From assembly GCF_017968885.1 (NCBI RefSeq), contig NZ_CP072913.1, positions 1-64,000 of the forward strand: a DNA stretch of 64,000 bases. The letters run 5' to 3'. The translations under genes were made by a program, and so were the position numbers. The notes under the pieces were generated by a model. It was not told the origin of the DNA. It did no database searches and saw only the letters and a list, made by a program, of their open reading frames with translations. Source of the DNA: Pseudomonas sp. Tri1. GTDB taxonomy: Bacteria > Pseudomonadota > Gammaproteobacteria > Pseudomonadales > Pseudomonadaceae. Below are positions 1 to 11,998 of this stretch, one piece after another; positions within the stretch are counted from its first letter, which is position 1, and every line of letters starts with the position of its first letter.

Positions 1-1500
1 GTGGAGCTTTTGCGCGAAGAGCTGCCTGCCCAACAATTCAACACTTGGATCCGTCCACTACAGGTCGAAGCCGAAGGCGACGAGTTGCGTGTCTATGCAC
101 CGAACCGTTTCGTTCTCGACTGGGTCAACGAAAAGTACCTGGGTCGGGTCATGGAACTGCTCGACGAGCATGGCAACGGCATGGCGCCCGCGTTGTCCTT
201 ATTAATAGGCAGCAAACGCAGTTCGGCTCCACGGGCCGCGCCCAATGCGCCGCTGGCTGCCGCCGCGTCACAGGCCCAGCAGGTTGCCTCGGCGCCGGTT
301 AACAACCATGTCGCGCCAGCGCCGGCGCCCGCCCCGAGCAAACGTAATGCGCAAAAAGTGGCCGAGGTCAGCGAAGAACCGTCCCGGGACAGCTTCGACC
401 CCATGGCCGGGGCCAGCTCCCAGCAGGCCCCGGTGCGCGCCGAACAGCGTACGGTTCAGGTCGAGGGTGCGCTCAAGCACACCAGTTACCTGAACCGGAC
501 CTTTACCTTCGAGAATTTCGTCGAAGGCAAGTCCAACCAGTTGGCCCGGGCGGCAGCCTGGCAGGTCGCGGATAACCCCAAGCATGGTTATAACCCGCTC
601 TTCCTTTATGGCGGCGTGGGCCTGGGTAAAACCCACTTGATGCACGCTGTGGGTAACCACCTATTAAAGAAAAACCCGAATGCCAAGGTCGTGTACCTGC
701 ATTCCGAGCGTTTCGTGGCCGACATGGTCAAGGCGCTGCAACTGAACGCGATCAACGAGTTCAAGCGTTTCTACCGTTCGGTGGACGCCTTGCTGATCGA
801 TGACATTCAATTCTTCGCTCGCAAGGAGCGTTCCCAGGAAGAGTTTTTCCACACCTTCAACGCATTGCTGGAAGGCGGGCAGCAGGTCATTCTCACCAGC
901 GACCGCTACCCGAAAGAAATTGAAGGCCTGGAAGAACGTCTCAAGTCACGTTTCGGCTGGGGCCTGACGGTGGCCGTCGAGCCCCCGGAGCTGGAAACCC
1001 GGGTCGCGATCCTGATGAAGAAGGCCGACCAGGCCAAGGTCGAGTTGCCTCACGACGCGGCGTTTTTCATTGCCCAGCGTATCCGCTCCAACGTGCGCGA
1101 GCTCGAAGGCGCCCTCAAGCGGGTGATCGCTCACTCGCACTTCATGGGCCGCGACATCACCATCGAGCTGATTCGCGAATCGTTGAAGGATCTTCTGGCG
1201 CTCCAGGACAAGCTGGTATCTGTGGATAACATTCAGCGCACCGTTGCTGAATACTACAAAATCAAGATTTCCGATCTGCTGTCCAAACGTCGTTCGCGCT
1301 CGGTGGCACGTCCGCGCCAGGTGGCCATGGCCCTGTCCAAGGAACTGACCAACCACAGCCTGCCGGAAATCGGCGATGTGTTTGGCGGGCGCGATCACAC
1401 CACCGTGTTGCACGCCTGCCGCAAGATCAATGAACTTAAGGAATCCGACGCGGACATCCGCGAGGACTACAAGAACCTGCTGCGTACACTGACCACTTGA
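1..1500 (+). CDS. dnaA: DnaA, chromosomal replication initiator (5' end cut by window edge)
   Basis: DnaA binds DnaA boxes at oriC, melts the origin and helps load the replicative helicase. Seen here: domain I at the N-terminus ([13 protein letters not shown]), an Ala/Pro-rich linker at about residues 70-160, an AAA+ core with Walker A GGVGLGKT (about 204-211) and Walker [10 protein letters not shown], and a C-terminal DNA-binding domain with the signature [11 protein letters not shown]. Pseudomonas DnaA normally starts about nine residues upstream of the first GTG visible here, so that GTG at base 1 is probably an internal Val codon and the true start lies outside the window. It is the first gene of the dnaA-dnaN-recF-gyrB row, with only 39 bp to dnaN. 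Confidence 0.98.
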   Translation: MELLREELPAQQFNTWIRPLQVEAEGDELRVYAPNRFVLDWVNEKYLGRVMELLDEHGNGMAPALSLLIGSKRSSAPRAAPNAPLAAAASQAQQVASAPVNNHVAPAPAPAPSKRNAQKVAEVSEEPSRDSFDPMAGASSQQAPVRAEQRTVQVEGALKHTSYLNRTFTFENFVEGKSNQLARAAAWQVADNPKHGYNPLFLYGGVGLGKTHLMHAVGNHLLKKNPNAKVVYLHSERFVADMVKALQLNAINEFKRFYRSVDALLIDDIQFFARKERSQEEFFHTFNALLEGGQQVILTSDRYPKEIEGLEERLKSRFGWGLTVAVEPPELETRVAILMKKADQAKVELPHDAAFFIAQRIRSNVRELEGALKRVIAHSHFMGRDITIELIRESLKDLLALQDKLVSVDNIQRTVAEYYKIKISDLLSKRRSRSVARPRQVAMALSKELTNHSLPEIGDVFGGRDHTTVLHACRKINELKESDADIREDYKNLLRTLTT

Positions 1501-1539
1501 TGACCACCAGCGCAGCTTATTAAGGCAAGGGACTAGACC

Positions 1540-2643
1540 ATGCATTTCACCATTCAACGCGAAGCCCTGTTGAAACCCCTGCAACTGGTCGCAGGCGTCG
1601 TCGAACGCCGCCAGACCTTGCCGGTACTTTCCAACGTGCTGCTGGTTGTCGAAGGCCAGCAATTGTCGCTGACCGGTACCGACCTGGAAGTCGAGCTGGT
1701 CGGTCGTGTGCAACTTGAAGAGCCGGCCGATCCGGGTTCCATTACCGTGCCGGCGCGCAAGCTGATGGACATCTGCAAAAGCCTGCCCAACGACGCGCTG
1801 ATCGACATCAAGGTCGATGAGCAGAAGCTCGTGGTCAAGGCCGGCCGCAGCCGTTTCACCTTGTCTACCCTGCCTGCCAACGATTTCCCGACGGTAGAAG
1901 AAGGCCCGGGTTCGCTGACCTGCAGCCTCGAGCAAAGCAAACTGCGCCGTTTGATCGAGCGCACCAGTTTCGCCATGGCTCAGCAGGATGTGCGTTATTA
2001 CCTCAACGGCATGCTCCTGGAAGTGTCTGCCGGCATCATTCGCGCTGTTGCAACCGACGGTCACCGTCTGGCGATGTGCTCGATGCAGGCCGATATCGGT
2101 CAACCGGATCGCCATCAGGTGATCGTGCCGCGCAAAGGCATCCTGGAGTTGGCCCGCCTGCTGACCGAACCGGACGGTAACGTCAGCATCGTGCTGGGCC
2201 AGCATCACATCCGCGCCACCACCGGTGAGTTCACCTTCACTTCGAAACTGGTGGATGGCAAATTCCCTGATTACGAGCGTGTGCTGCCTAAAGGCGGCGA
2301 CAAACTGGTATTGGGCGACCGTCAGGCGCTGCGCGAAGCGTTCAGCCGGACCGCGATCCTGTCCAACGAGAAGTACCGTGGTATCCGCCTGCAACTGGCC
2401 AATGGTCAGCTGAAAATCCAGGCGAACAACCCGGAGCAAGAAGAAGCGGAAGAAGAAGTGGGCGTTGAATACAACGGCGGCTCCCTGGAAATCGGCTTCA
2501 ACGTCAGCTACTTGCTCGACGTGTTGGGCGTGATGACCACTGAGCAAGTGCGTCTGATCCTGTCTGACTCCAACAGCAGTGCGCTGGTGCAGGAGTCCGA
2601 TAACGACGATTCGGCTTACGTTGTCATGCCGATGCGTCTGTAA
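1540..2643 (+). CDS. dnaN: DNA polymerase III beta subunit (sliding clamp)
   Basis: The beta clamp forms a ring on DNA that tethers polymerase III and many repair enzymes. The 367-residue length and the three repeated clamp domains match the family exactly. The start (MHFTIQREALLKPLQLVAGVVERR) and the C-terminus (VMPMRL) are typical of Pseudomonas. An AAGG-like ribosome binding site sits just before the ATG. The gap to dnaA is 39 bp and to recF 20 bp, so the three genes are probably co-transcribed. Confidence 0.98.
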   Translation: MHFTIQREALLKPLQLVAGVVERRQTLPVLSNVLLVVEGQQLSLTGTDLEVELVGRVQLEEPADPGSITVPARKLMDICKSLPNDALIDIKVDEQKLVVKAGRSRFTLSTLPANDFPTVEEGPGSLTCSLEQSKLRRLIERTSFAMAQQDVRYYLNGMLLEVSAGIIRAVATDGHRLAMCSMQADIGQPDRHQVIVPRKGILELARLLTEPDGNVSIVLGQHHIRATTGEFTFTSKLVDGKFPDYERVLPKGGDKLVLGDRQALREAFSRTAILSNEKYRGIRLQLANGQLKIQANNPEQEEAEEEVGVEYNGGSLEIGFNVSYLLDVLGVMTTEQVRLILSDSNSSALVQESDNDDSAYVVMPMRL

Positions 2644-2663
2644 TCATGCTCAGCAGAAGCTAG

Positions 2664-6190
<3,527 letters not shown>

Positions 6191-6211
6191 TCCAGCCACC
6201 CTGCCCCAACG

Positions 6212-6246
6212 AAAAAGGCCAACGCATATGCGTTGGCCTTTTTTTA
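6212..6246 (+). terminator. Rho-independent terminator after gyrB
   Basis: A perfect inverted repeat (AAGGCCAACGCAT mirrored) spans about 6215-6240 and is followed by a run of T. It ends the dnaA-gyrB transcript 20 bp after the gyrB stop. Confidence 0.95.
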
Positions 6247-6361
6247 TATGTGTAAAAAATCAGCAACGTTCTCTGTCAGACCTGTTGCTCAAAAAAACGG
6301 GTAACCCAGTAACACTTCTAGCAAAAGCTTTTAACCTCAATGAGTTGGGAAATGGATAAAA

Positions 6362-6379
6362 CCCCCGGGAAACGGGGGG
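6362..6379. repeat. GC-rich inverted repeat upstream of the gabP promoter
   Basis: CCCCC (6362-6366) pairs with a run of six G (6374-6379) around a short loop. It lies about 12 bp upstream of the sigma-54 promoter and is not followed by T residues, so it is more likely an activator-binding or structural element than a terminator. The rest of 6247-6361 shows a short GGGTAACCC palindrome near 6299 and no gene. Confidence 0.4.
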
Positions 6380-6390
6380 CAGAGAAACCC

Positions 6391-6406
6391 TGGCGCAGAA
6401 CTTGCG
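6391..6406 (+). promoter_or_regulatory. Sigma-54 (RpoN) promoter for gabP
   Basis: TGGCGCAGAACTTGCG matches the -24/-12 consensus, with the invariant GG and GC exactly ten bases apart. Transcription would start near 6416, leaving a leader of about 80 nt before gabP. Sigma-54 control needs an enhancer-binding protein, which fits nitrogen- or GABA-responsive uptake. Confidence 0.75.
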
Positions 6407-6497
6407 TGTTAAATAACTTACACATCGTTTTTTTAAATTTACAGAAAACGATGGGACGAGGTGGTACGAATAAATCCAAATACCAAGGGTAGTCTCA

Positions 6498-7892
6498 ATG
6501 AGCGGTACGCAAACTTCCAATCATCTGGAGCAAGGGCTTAAGCCCCGTCATGTGACGATGCTCTCCATCGCCGGCGTGATTGGCGCCGGCCTGTTCGTCG
6601 GCTCCGGCCACGCTATCGCCGCAGCCGGTCCGGCCGTGCTGCTGGCTTACGCCGCCGCCGGTGCCTTGGTGGTATTGGTGATGCGGATGCTGGGCGAAAT
6701 GGCGGTGGCGTCGCCGGACACTGGCTCCTTCTCGACCTACGCCGACCGTGCGATCGGTCATTGGGCCGGTTTCACCATCGGCTGGCTCTACTGGTGGTTC
6801 TGGGTCTTGGTCATTCCGCTGGAGGCCAACGCCGCCGCGACCATCCTGCATGCCTGGTTCCCGAACGTGGCCATCTGGGCCTTCACCCTGGTCATCACCC
6901 TGCTGCTGACGGTCACCAACCTGTTCAGCGTGAAAAATTACGGGGAGTTTGAGTTCTGGTTCGCCCTGGTCAAGGTTGTAGCGATCATTGGCTTCATTGG
7001 TCTTGGCGTGATGGCGATCTTCGGCTTGCTACCCACCAGCCAGGTCAGTGGTGTTTCGCATCTGTTCGACACGCAAGGCTTCCTGCCAAACGGCATGGGC
7101 GCGGTGCTGGGGGCAATCCTGACCACCATGTTCTCGTTCATGGGTACTGAGATCGTCACCATCGCCGCCGCTGAATCGAAGAACCCTGGCCAGCAGATAT
7201 CCAAGGCGACCAACTCGGTGATCTGGCGAATTGGCTTGTTCTATCTCGTCTCCATCTTCATCGTCGTTGCCTTGGTGCCCTGGAATGACCCGCTGCTCGC
7301 CAGCGTAGGTTCTTACCAGACTGTGTTGGAGCGCATGGGTATTCCCAATGCCAAGCTGATCGTCGACATTGTCGTCCTGGTGGCGGTCACCAGTTGCCTC
7401 AACTCAGCGCTTTATACGGCCTCGCGCATGATGTTCTCGTTGGGCAAGCGCGGTGATGCACCGGCCGTTTCCCAGCGCACCAACAAGAGCGGCACACCTT
7501 ACTGGGCGGTGATGCTCTCGACTGGGGCCGCCTTCCTCGCTGTGTTCGCCAACTATGTGGCCCCAGCCGCGGTTTTCGAGTTTCTGCTGGCCAGCTCTGG
7601 CGCCATCGCACTGTTGGTATACCTGGTCATTGCGATTTCGCAACTGCGTATGCGCAAACAGCGCATGGCTCGCGGTGAAAACGTCGCCTTCAGTATGTGG
7701 TTGTTTCCGGGCCTGACCTACGCGGTGATCGTATTCATCGTCGGCGCCCTGACCATCATGCTGTTCCAGGAGGCCCATCGGGTGGAGATCCTCGCGACGG
7801 GTCTGTTGAGTGTGTTGGTGGTGGTATCCGGTGTGCTGATACAGCGTCGTCGGATCGCAAAAGCAGGAAGCTTGGTGCCGACGATCGGGTGA
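6498..7892 (+). CDS. gabP: GABA permease, APC amino acid transporter
   Basis: This is an inner-membrane amino acid/proton symporter of the AAT subfamily; the best family match is GabP, which imports 4-aminobutyrate. The 464 residues hold about twelve hydrophobic segments. The N-terminal signature is LKPRHVTMLSIAGVIGAGLFVGSG, followed by the conserved GEMAVASPDTGSFSTYA region and SFMGTEIVTIAAAESKNP. An AAGGGT ribosome binding site precedes the ATG by about 8 nt. It stands alone behind a sigma-54 promoter, consistent with nitrogen control. No gabD or gabT is in the window, so the substrate rests on homology. Confidence 0.88.
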   Translation: MSGTQTSNHLEQGLKPRHVTMLSIAGVIGAGLFVGSGHAIAAAGPAVLLAYAAAGALVVLVMRMLGEMAVASPDTGSFSTYADRAIGHWAGFTIGWLYWWFWVLVIPLEANAAATILHAWFPNVAIWAFTLVITLLLTVTNLFSVKNYGEFEFWFALVKVVAIIGFIGLGVMAIFGLLPTSQVSGVSHLFDTQGFLPNGMGAVLGAILTTMFSFMGTEIVTIAAAESKNPGQQISKATNSVIWRIGLFYLVSIFIVVALVPWNDPLLASVGSYQTVLERMGIPNAKLIVDIVVLVAVTSCLNSALYTASRMMFSLGKRGDAPAVSQRTNKSGTPYWAVMLSTGAAFLAVFANYVAPAAVFEFLLASSGAIALLVYLVIAISQLRMRKQRMARGENVAFSMWLFPGLTYAVIVFIVGALTIMLFQEAHRVEILATGLLSVLVVVSGVLIQRRRIAKAGSLVPTIG

Positions 7893-7897
7893 TATCC

Positions 7898-7931
7898 ATC
7901 GTGGCGGGGGGATGAATTCCCTCGCCACGAT
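7898..7931. terminator. Inverted repeat between convergent gabP and response regulator
   Basis: ATCGTGGCG at 7898-7906 pairs with CGCCACGAT at 7923-7931. It lies between two convergent stop codons. There is no clear T-run, so it may be a weak bidirectional terminator or a degenerate REP palindrome. Confidence 0.5.
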
Positions 7932-7952
7932 GCATCCATACTTATCGGTTTT

Positions 7953-8687
7953 CTAACTTGCCACCGACGCCTCACTCCCTGCCGCTACACTCTCCAACCG
8001 ATACCCATACCCATAAATGGTCAGCAACTGCCAACCTCGGTCCGCCGTCAGCCCGAGCTTGTTGCGCAGGCGATAGATATGGGTGTCGAGCGGACGGGAC
8101 GAGGTCATTTCCTCGTGGGTCCAGAAGCGCTCGTAGAAGTACTCCCGGGACAGTGGGCGGCCCAGGTTGGCGAACAGGCAGCGGGCCAGGCGGTATTCCC
8201 GTTCGGTCAGGCTGATGGGGATACCGGCGCGAGTGACCGTCAGCTCAGCGTCGTCGAACTCCAGATCGTTGAACACCAGCACATCGCTGGCCGGGGTCCG
8301 TTGCAGGTTGTGGCGACGTAGCACGGCGGTGACCCGGGCCTTGAGTTCGTTGGGCCGGAAGGGTTTGCTTACATAATCGTCGGCACCAGCGTTGAGGGCC
8401 TGGACGATGTCGTGCTCGCCGTCGCGACTGGTGAGCATGATGGCGGCCGGTGGCGAGTCCATATGCTCGCGTGTCCAGCGCAGCAGCGACAAGCCACTGA
8501 TATCGGGCAGTTGCCAGTCGAGGACCAACAGATCGAAGGTTTCCCGGCGCAGTTGCCGCAACAGGTCTTCGCCGCGTTCAAAGCTGTGCAGGGTCCAGGC
8601 TTGCTCGCCCTTGCCGGGGATTTGTTGCAGTGTCTGTTCCACCCGGCGCAGTTCGGCCGGTTCGTCATCCAATATGGCGACACGCAT
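7953..8687 (-). CDS. OmpR/PhoB-type response regulator
   Basis: A 244-residue two-component regulator. The receiver domain has acidic residues D7/D8, phospho-acceptor D57 in LLVLDWQLPD, Thr86 (MLTSRDG) and Lys108 (SKPF). The C-terminal half is a winged-helix DNA-binding domain (LTEREYRLARCLFANLGRPLSREYFYERFW ... IYRLRNKLG ... TIYGYGYRLE). The ATG at 8687 is preceded by AAGGA; an ATG 36 bp upstream is in frame but less well placed. It is divergent from the histidine kinase gene 220 bp away, its likely partner. The signal and target genes are unknown. Confidence 0.92.
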   Translation of the reverse strand: MRVAILDDEPAELRRVEQTLQQIPGKGEQAWTLHSFERGEDLLRQLRRETFDLLVLDWQLPDISGLSLLRWTREHMDSPPAAIMLTSRDGEHDIVQALNAGADDYVSKPFRPNELKARVTAVLRRHNLQRTPASDVLVFNDLEFDDAELTVTRAGIPISLTEREYRLARCLFANLGRPLSREYFYERFWTHEEMTSSRPLDTHIYRLRNKLGLTADRGWQLLTIYGYGYRLESVAAGSEASVAS

Positions 8688-8907
8688 GGGACGCGATTCC
8701 TTGATCTCGGAAGTAACGGACATCTCAGGTGGCCATGCAGTGCAATGCCCCCTGTCGCTGGTTGCGACAATACCGGCTCGCAGTGCAGAGGGAAAGGCAG
8801 CAGCACGCCAACCAGCGAGTCCGTTATAGTCTTGGGCTTTGCGCCCGGCGGTTTGACGCATAACCCATGAAAAAGATCCCCGCTTCCAATCTTCAGTCAG
8901 AGTGCTT

Positions 8908-10425
8908 ATGAGCAACCAGCGTCGCCGTGAAAGCCGTGAACCGACCCAGGTCCAGCGATTGTTTCGACAATTGGTGCGGGAATGGTTGTGGATAAGTCTT
9001 TTGCTGTTACCGCTCACTGCCCTGCTCTCGTTCAGCGCCCAGATGACTGCCAACGGCCCAGGCGCTGCGTTGTTGTCGGTGTGCCTGGTGGCTTGCGTGC
9101 TGGGGCTGCTGTTGCTGCGTCCGCGCCTGGCGTTATGGACGACGGTGGGCGGCATGAGCCTGGCACTGTTGCTCAGCGCGGTGCTGGGCGCGCGGGGCTG
9201 GTGGTGGTCGCCGATGGCCAGTGTCTTGGGCATGCTGTTTGGCTACCTGATCTGGAACTGGCGACGGCTGAGTGTGGTGTTGGCCTATTTCGGCTGGGAG
9301 TTGGCACGTTTGGATTCTGAGCCGAAGGTGTTCCCGGAACGTCGTCGGTCCCCGTACACCGGCAGTGACCGCTTGCAGGGCCAGATCATGGCGCTGGAAC
9401 AAGCCATGAGTCGAACGCGTGATACTCGCCGCTTCATCGCCGATGGCCTGGAATACCTGCCCGTGGCAACGATGATCAGTGACCCCCAAGGCAAGCTGTT
9501 GCTCGGTAACCGCAAGGCCCGTGATCTGTTCGGCCATGGCCTGGCAGGCGGGGATGTGCTGGAACATCTCGCGCAACTGGGTTATCCAGGGTTGGCCGGT
9601 GGTGCGCAGCAGTGCTTATCCACATTGCCATTGGTGGAGTTTCGCGATGCCCGGGAACGCAGCTTGCGCTTGGAACGGGCCTCCCTATTACCGGTCGACG
9701 GCGACGCGCCAATTGGCTGGCTGCTGAGCCTGATTGACCTGAGCGCGGAGCGTGAAGCCGAGGAGCAGCGCAGCGTCATGTTGCGTTTTTTGTCCCATGA
9801 TTTGCGCGCCCCTCACTCGGCGATCCTCGCGTTGCTCGATGTGCAGCGGCATGAGGCGGGCGGAAATAACCCCGTGTTTGACCAGATCGAGCGTCAGGTA
9901 CGTCGCGCCCTGGACCTGACTGACGGCTTCGTACAATTAGCCAAGGCTGAATCCGAGGCTTATCAATTTCAGCCAACGTTGTTCGCCATGCTGGTTCTGG
10001 ACGTGATCGACCAGGCATTACCCATCGCGCAGGCCAAGCGCATCCAGCTCACTCACGAAATACACCATGAAGAAGCGATGGTGAAAGCAGATCAATCTTT
10101 GCTGACCCGTGCGCTGTTCAATTTGCTGGAAAATGCCATCAAGTACAGCTCGCCCGACTCCTGTATCTCGCTGCAGGTTCATTGCACGGCGGGTTGGTTG
10201 ACGTGCAATGTCGCTGACCAAGGCAAGGGTATCAGCGCTGAAGAATTGCCGGAGCTGTTCAGTCAGTACCGACGGTTTTCATCAGCACAAGGGGTGGATG
10301 GCATTGGCTTGGGACTGTCGATGGTCAAGGCGGTGGTTGACCATCATGGCGGGAAAATCGAGTGTCATAGCGTGGTGGGTAAAGGCACAACGTTTAGCTT
10401 GGGATTCCCCTTGCTGGAAGATTAA
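8908..10425 (+). CDS. Membrane sensor histidine kinase
   Basis: About 505 residues. Four or so hydrophobic segments span residues 25-125. A PAS-like region follows (GLEYLPVATMISDPQGKLLLGNRKARDLFG). The dimerisation/phosphoacceptor helix carries His297 in LRFLSHDLRAPHSA. The ATPase domain shows NLLENAIKYSS (N box), DQGKGIS (G1) and GIGLGLSM (G2). All catalytic motifs are present, so it should autophosphorylate. I took the ATG at 8908; a GTG six bases upstream is also in frame. It is divergent from the response regulator. The sensing part has no recognisable large periplasmic domain. Confidence 0.9.
   Translation: MSNQRRRESREPTQVQRLFRQLVREWLWISLLLLPLTALLSFSAQMTANGPGAALLSVCLVACVLGLLLLRPRLALWTTVGGMSLALLLSAVLGARGWWWSPMASVLGMLFGYLIWNWRRLSVVLAYFGWELARLDSEPKVFPERRRSPYTGSDRLQGQIMALEQAMSRTRDTRRFIADGLEYLPVATMISDPQGKLLLGNRKARDLFGHGLAGGDVLEHLAQLGYPGLAGGAQQCLSTLPLVEFRDARERSLRLERASLLPVDGDAPIGWLLSLIDLSAEREAEEQRSVMLRFLSHDLRAPHSAILALLDVQRHEAGGNNPVFDQIERQVRRALDLTDGFVQLAKAESEAYQFQPTLFAMLVLDVIDQALPIAQAKRIQLTHEIHHEEAMVKADQSLLTRALFNLLENAIKYSSPDSCISLQVHCTAGWLTCNVADQGKGISAEELPELFSQYRRFSSAQGVDGIGLGLSMVKAVVDHHGGKIECHSVVGKGTTFSLGFPLLED
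8987..8995 (-). promoter_or_regulatory. Perfect DnaA box (TTATCCACA) inside the kinase gene
   Basis: TGTGGATAA on the + strand is the exact consensus DnaA 9-mer on the - strand. It is one of five perfect copies between 8.9 and 15.7 kb. Confidence 0.5.
9616..9624 (+). promoter_or_regulatory. Perfect DnaA box inside the kinase gene
   Basis: Exact TTATCCACA 9-mer within the kinase coding sequence; second of the five copies. Confidence 0.5.
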
Positions 10426-10432
10426 AAAAGAC

Positions 10433-10472
10433 CGCAGCCTTCTGCAGGAGTTACCAAAGGCTGCGCTCTTCT
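10433..10472 (+). terminator. Terminator after the histidine kinase gene
   Basis: CGCAGCCTT (10433-10441) pairs with AAGGCTGCG (10457-10465) and is followed by CTCTTCTTT. It begins 8 bp after the kinase stop codon. Confidence 0.8.
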
Positions 10473-10590
10473 TTGGACCGCTATAAAAACTTATGCACCT
10501 TTCTGAGCGTTTTATGTGTTTATGAAATATGTATAAAAAACATAGACCTACAACATAAAAGCAACGGTTTCAGGGAAAACGGTACACAGG

Positions 10591-10599
10591 TTATCCACA
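10591..10599 (+). promoter_or_regulatory. Perfect intergenic DnaA box
   Basis: Exact TTATCCACA located 5 bp beyond the plsC stop, in the AT-rich gap between the kinase gene and plsC. It is the only one of the five copies wholly between genes. Confidence 0.55.
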
Positions 10600-10603
10600 G
10601 ATC

Positions 10604-11374
10604 TCAAACAGCGAGTTTATCCGTGGCGGCCGGCGCTGCGGGAAGCGAACCCATCTCCCGTTGTGCCTGCTCATTCCAGGCTTGTACACGGTCGTTAAGC
10701 TCGGCAATGGCGCGCGGCCCAGTCCCTTCGGCGTACATCGGTGCGCCGATCACCACGGTGATGACACCTGGCTTTCTGATCCAGCCCGCCTTAGGCCAGA
10801 ATTTGCCGGCATTGTGTGCAATCGGCAGTACGGGTAGCTCCGCGTTCACCGCCAATGCGGTACCGCCCCGGGAGAACTTGCCGATCGTTCCGTAAGGAAC
10901 ACGGGTGCCTTCGGGAAAGATCAGTACCCATACGTTGTCCTTGAGCAGCTCGTCGCCCTTCTTCGCCACATGCTTGAGCGCAGCCTTGGGGTTGTCACGA
11001 TCGATAGCGATCGGGCGCAGCATCGCCATGGCCCAGCCGAAGAACGGCACGAACAACAGTTCACGCTTGAGCACTTGGCTCAAGGGCTCGAAATAGGCCG
11101 AGAGAAAGAATGTCTCCCAGGTGCTCTGGTGGTTGGACTGGATCACGCAGGGCCGGTCAGGCACGTTCTCGGCACCTTTGACTTCATAGCTGATGCCCAG
11201 GAACACCTTGCTCAACCACAGTGCGCAACGGCACCAGTACACATTGATGAAACGGTAGCGCGCCCTGAACGGCAGAAAAGGCGCGATAAAAAAACTCAGG
11301 GAGCACCACAACAAAGAACTGGTACCCAGCAGCAGGTAAAAGAGAAAGGCTCTGATGGCCCGCAATATCGACAT
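10604..11374 (-). CDS. plsC: 1-acyl-glycerol-3-phosphate acyltransferase (PlsC family)
   Basis: It acylates lysophosphatidate to phosphatidate, the precursor of membrane phospholipids, at the inner membrane. The 256-residue protein starts with a hydrophobic anchor (residues 8-34). It carries the acyltransferase motif N81-H82-QSTW-E87 (an H-x4-E variant of H-x4-D) and the substrate-binding motif FPEGTR (about 153-158). Pseudomonads have several PlsC paralogues; this one lies in its usual place next to gmhB and glyS. It could favour another lysolipid. Confidence 0.9.
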   Translation of the reverse strand: MSILRAIRAFLFYLLLGTSSLLWCSLSFFIAPFLPFRARYRFINVYWCRCALWLSKVFLGISYEVKGAENVPDRPCVIQSNHQSTWETFFLSAYFEPLSQVLKRELLFVPFFGWAMAMLRPIAIDRDNPKAALKHVAKKGDELLKDNVWVLIFPEGTRVPYGTIGKFSRGGTALAVNAELPVLPIAHNAGKFWPKAGWIRKPGVITVVIGAPMYAEGTGPRAIAELNDRVQAWNEQAQREMGSLPAAPAATDKLAV

Positions 11375-11454
11375 AGCGGCATTTACCGTTGCGGGCTATG
11401 CCCGCCTGTTCAAGCGCTTCCCGAACAATCCTTGATCAGGTTGTCTTGGGAGCT

Positions 11455-11988
11455 CTAATTGTGGATAAGTTCAGCGGCAATCGCCGCCAAGTCGTCAAAA
11501 ATCAAGGTGCCCACCGGCAGGGTCTTGCCCAGAGTCTTTTCGCCTTTCCCGGTCTTTACCAAAACTGGCTGACAATCGACGGCCTTGGCCGCCTCCAGGT
11601 CACCGAGGCTGTCGCCCACGAACCATACGCCCGCCAGCGCGACGTGGTAATGCGCGGCGATGGTTTTCAACATGCCCGGCTTGGGCTTGCGGCAATCGCA
11701 GCCTTCGTCCGGCCCGTGTGGACAATAGACGATCAGCCCGACTTCGCCGCCCTGCTCGGCCACCAATTCGCGTAAACGCTCATGCATGGCCTCCAGAACA
11801 GCGACGCCGTAGTAACCGCGAGCAATGCCCGACTGGTTGGTGGCGACCGCCACCGTCCAGCCGGCCTTGCTCAACTGCGCGATGGCTTCGATCGAACCCG
11901 GGAGCGGCAACCACTCCTCCACCGATTTGATGTAAGCGTCGGAGTCGTGATTGATCACCCCATCCCGATCGAGAATCAGCAGTTTCAA
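11455..11988 (-). CDS. gmhB: D-glycero-beta-D-manno-heptose-1,7-bisphosphate 7-phosphatase
   Basis: GmhB removes the 7-phosphate in ADP-heptose synthesis for the lipopolysaccharide core. It is a HAD hydrolase: LLILDRDGVIN gives the two catalytic aspartates, ATNQSG is motif II, and CPHGPDEGCDC carries the C-x-H ... C-x-C zinc site typical of GmhB. I chose the TTG at 11988 because it gives the family N-terminus (KLLILDRDG) and 177 residues, with GAGGAG about 6 nt upstream. The longer reading upstream would run into glyS. The gap to glyS is 10 bp. Confidence 0.93.
   Translation of the reverse strand: MKLLILDRDGVINHDSDAYIKSVEEWLPLPGSIEAIAQLSKAGWTVAVATNQSGIARGYYGVAVLEAMHERLRELVAEQGGEVGLIVYCPHGPDEGCDCRKPKPGMLKTIAAHYHVALAGVWFVGDSLGDLEAAKAVDCQPVLVKTGKGEKTLGKTLPVGTLIFDDLAAIAAELIHN
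11460..11468 (-). promoter_or_regulatory. Perfect DnaA box in the last codons of gmhB
   Basis: TGTGGATAA on the + strand, overlapping the C-terminal codons of gmhB just before its stop. It is another of the five exact copies. Confidence 0.5.
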
Positions 11989-11998
11989 CAGCAGCTCC

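Noticed and set aside
1501..1539. Origin of replication between dnaA and dnaN
   Set aside because: Only 39 bp, with no DnaA boxes or AT-rich repeats; oriC is probably upstream of dnaA, outside the window.
946..2547. 533-residue open frame antisense to dnaA/dnaN
   Set aside because: Shadow of two certain essential genes; low-complexity His/Gln-rich translation.
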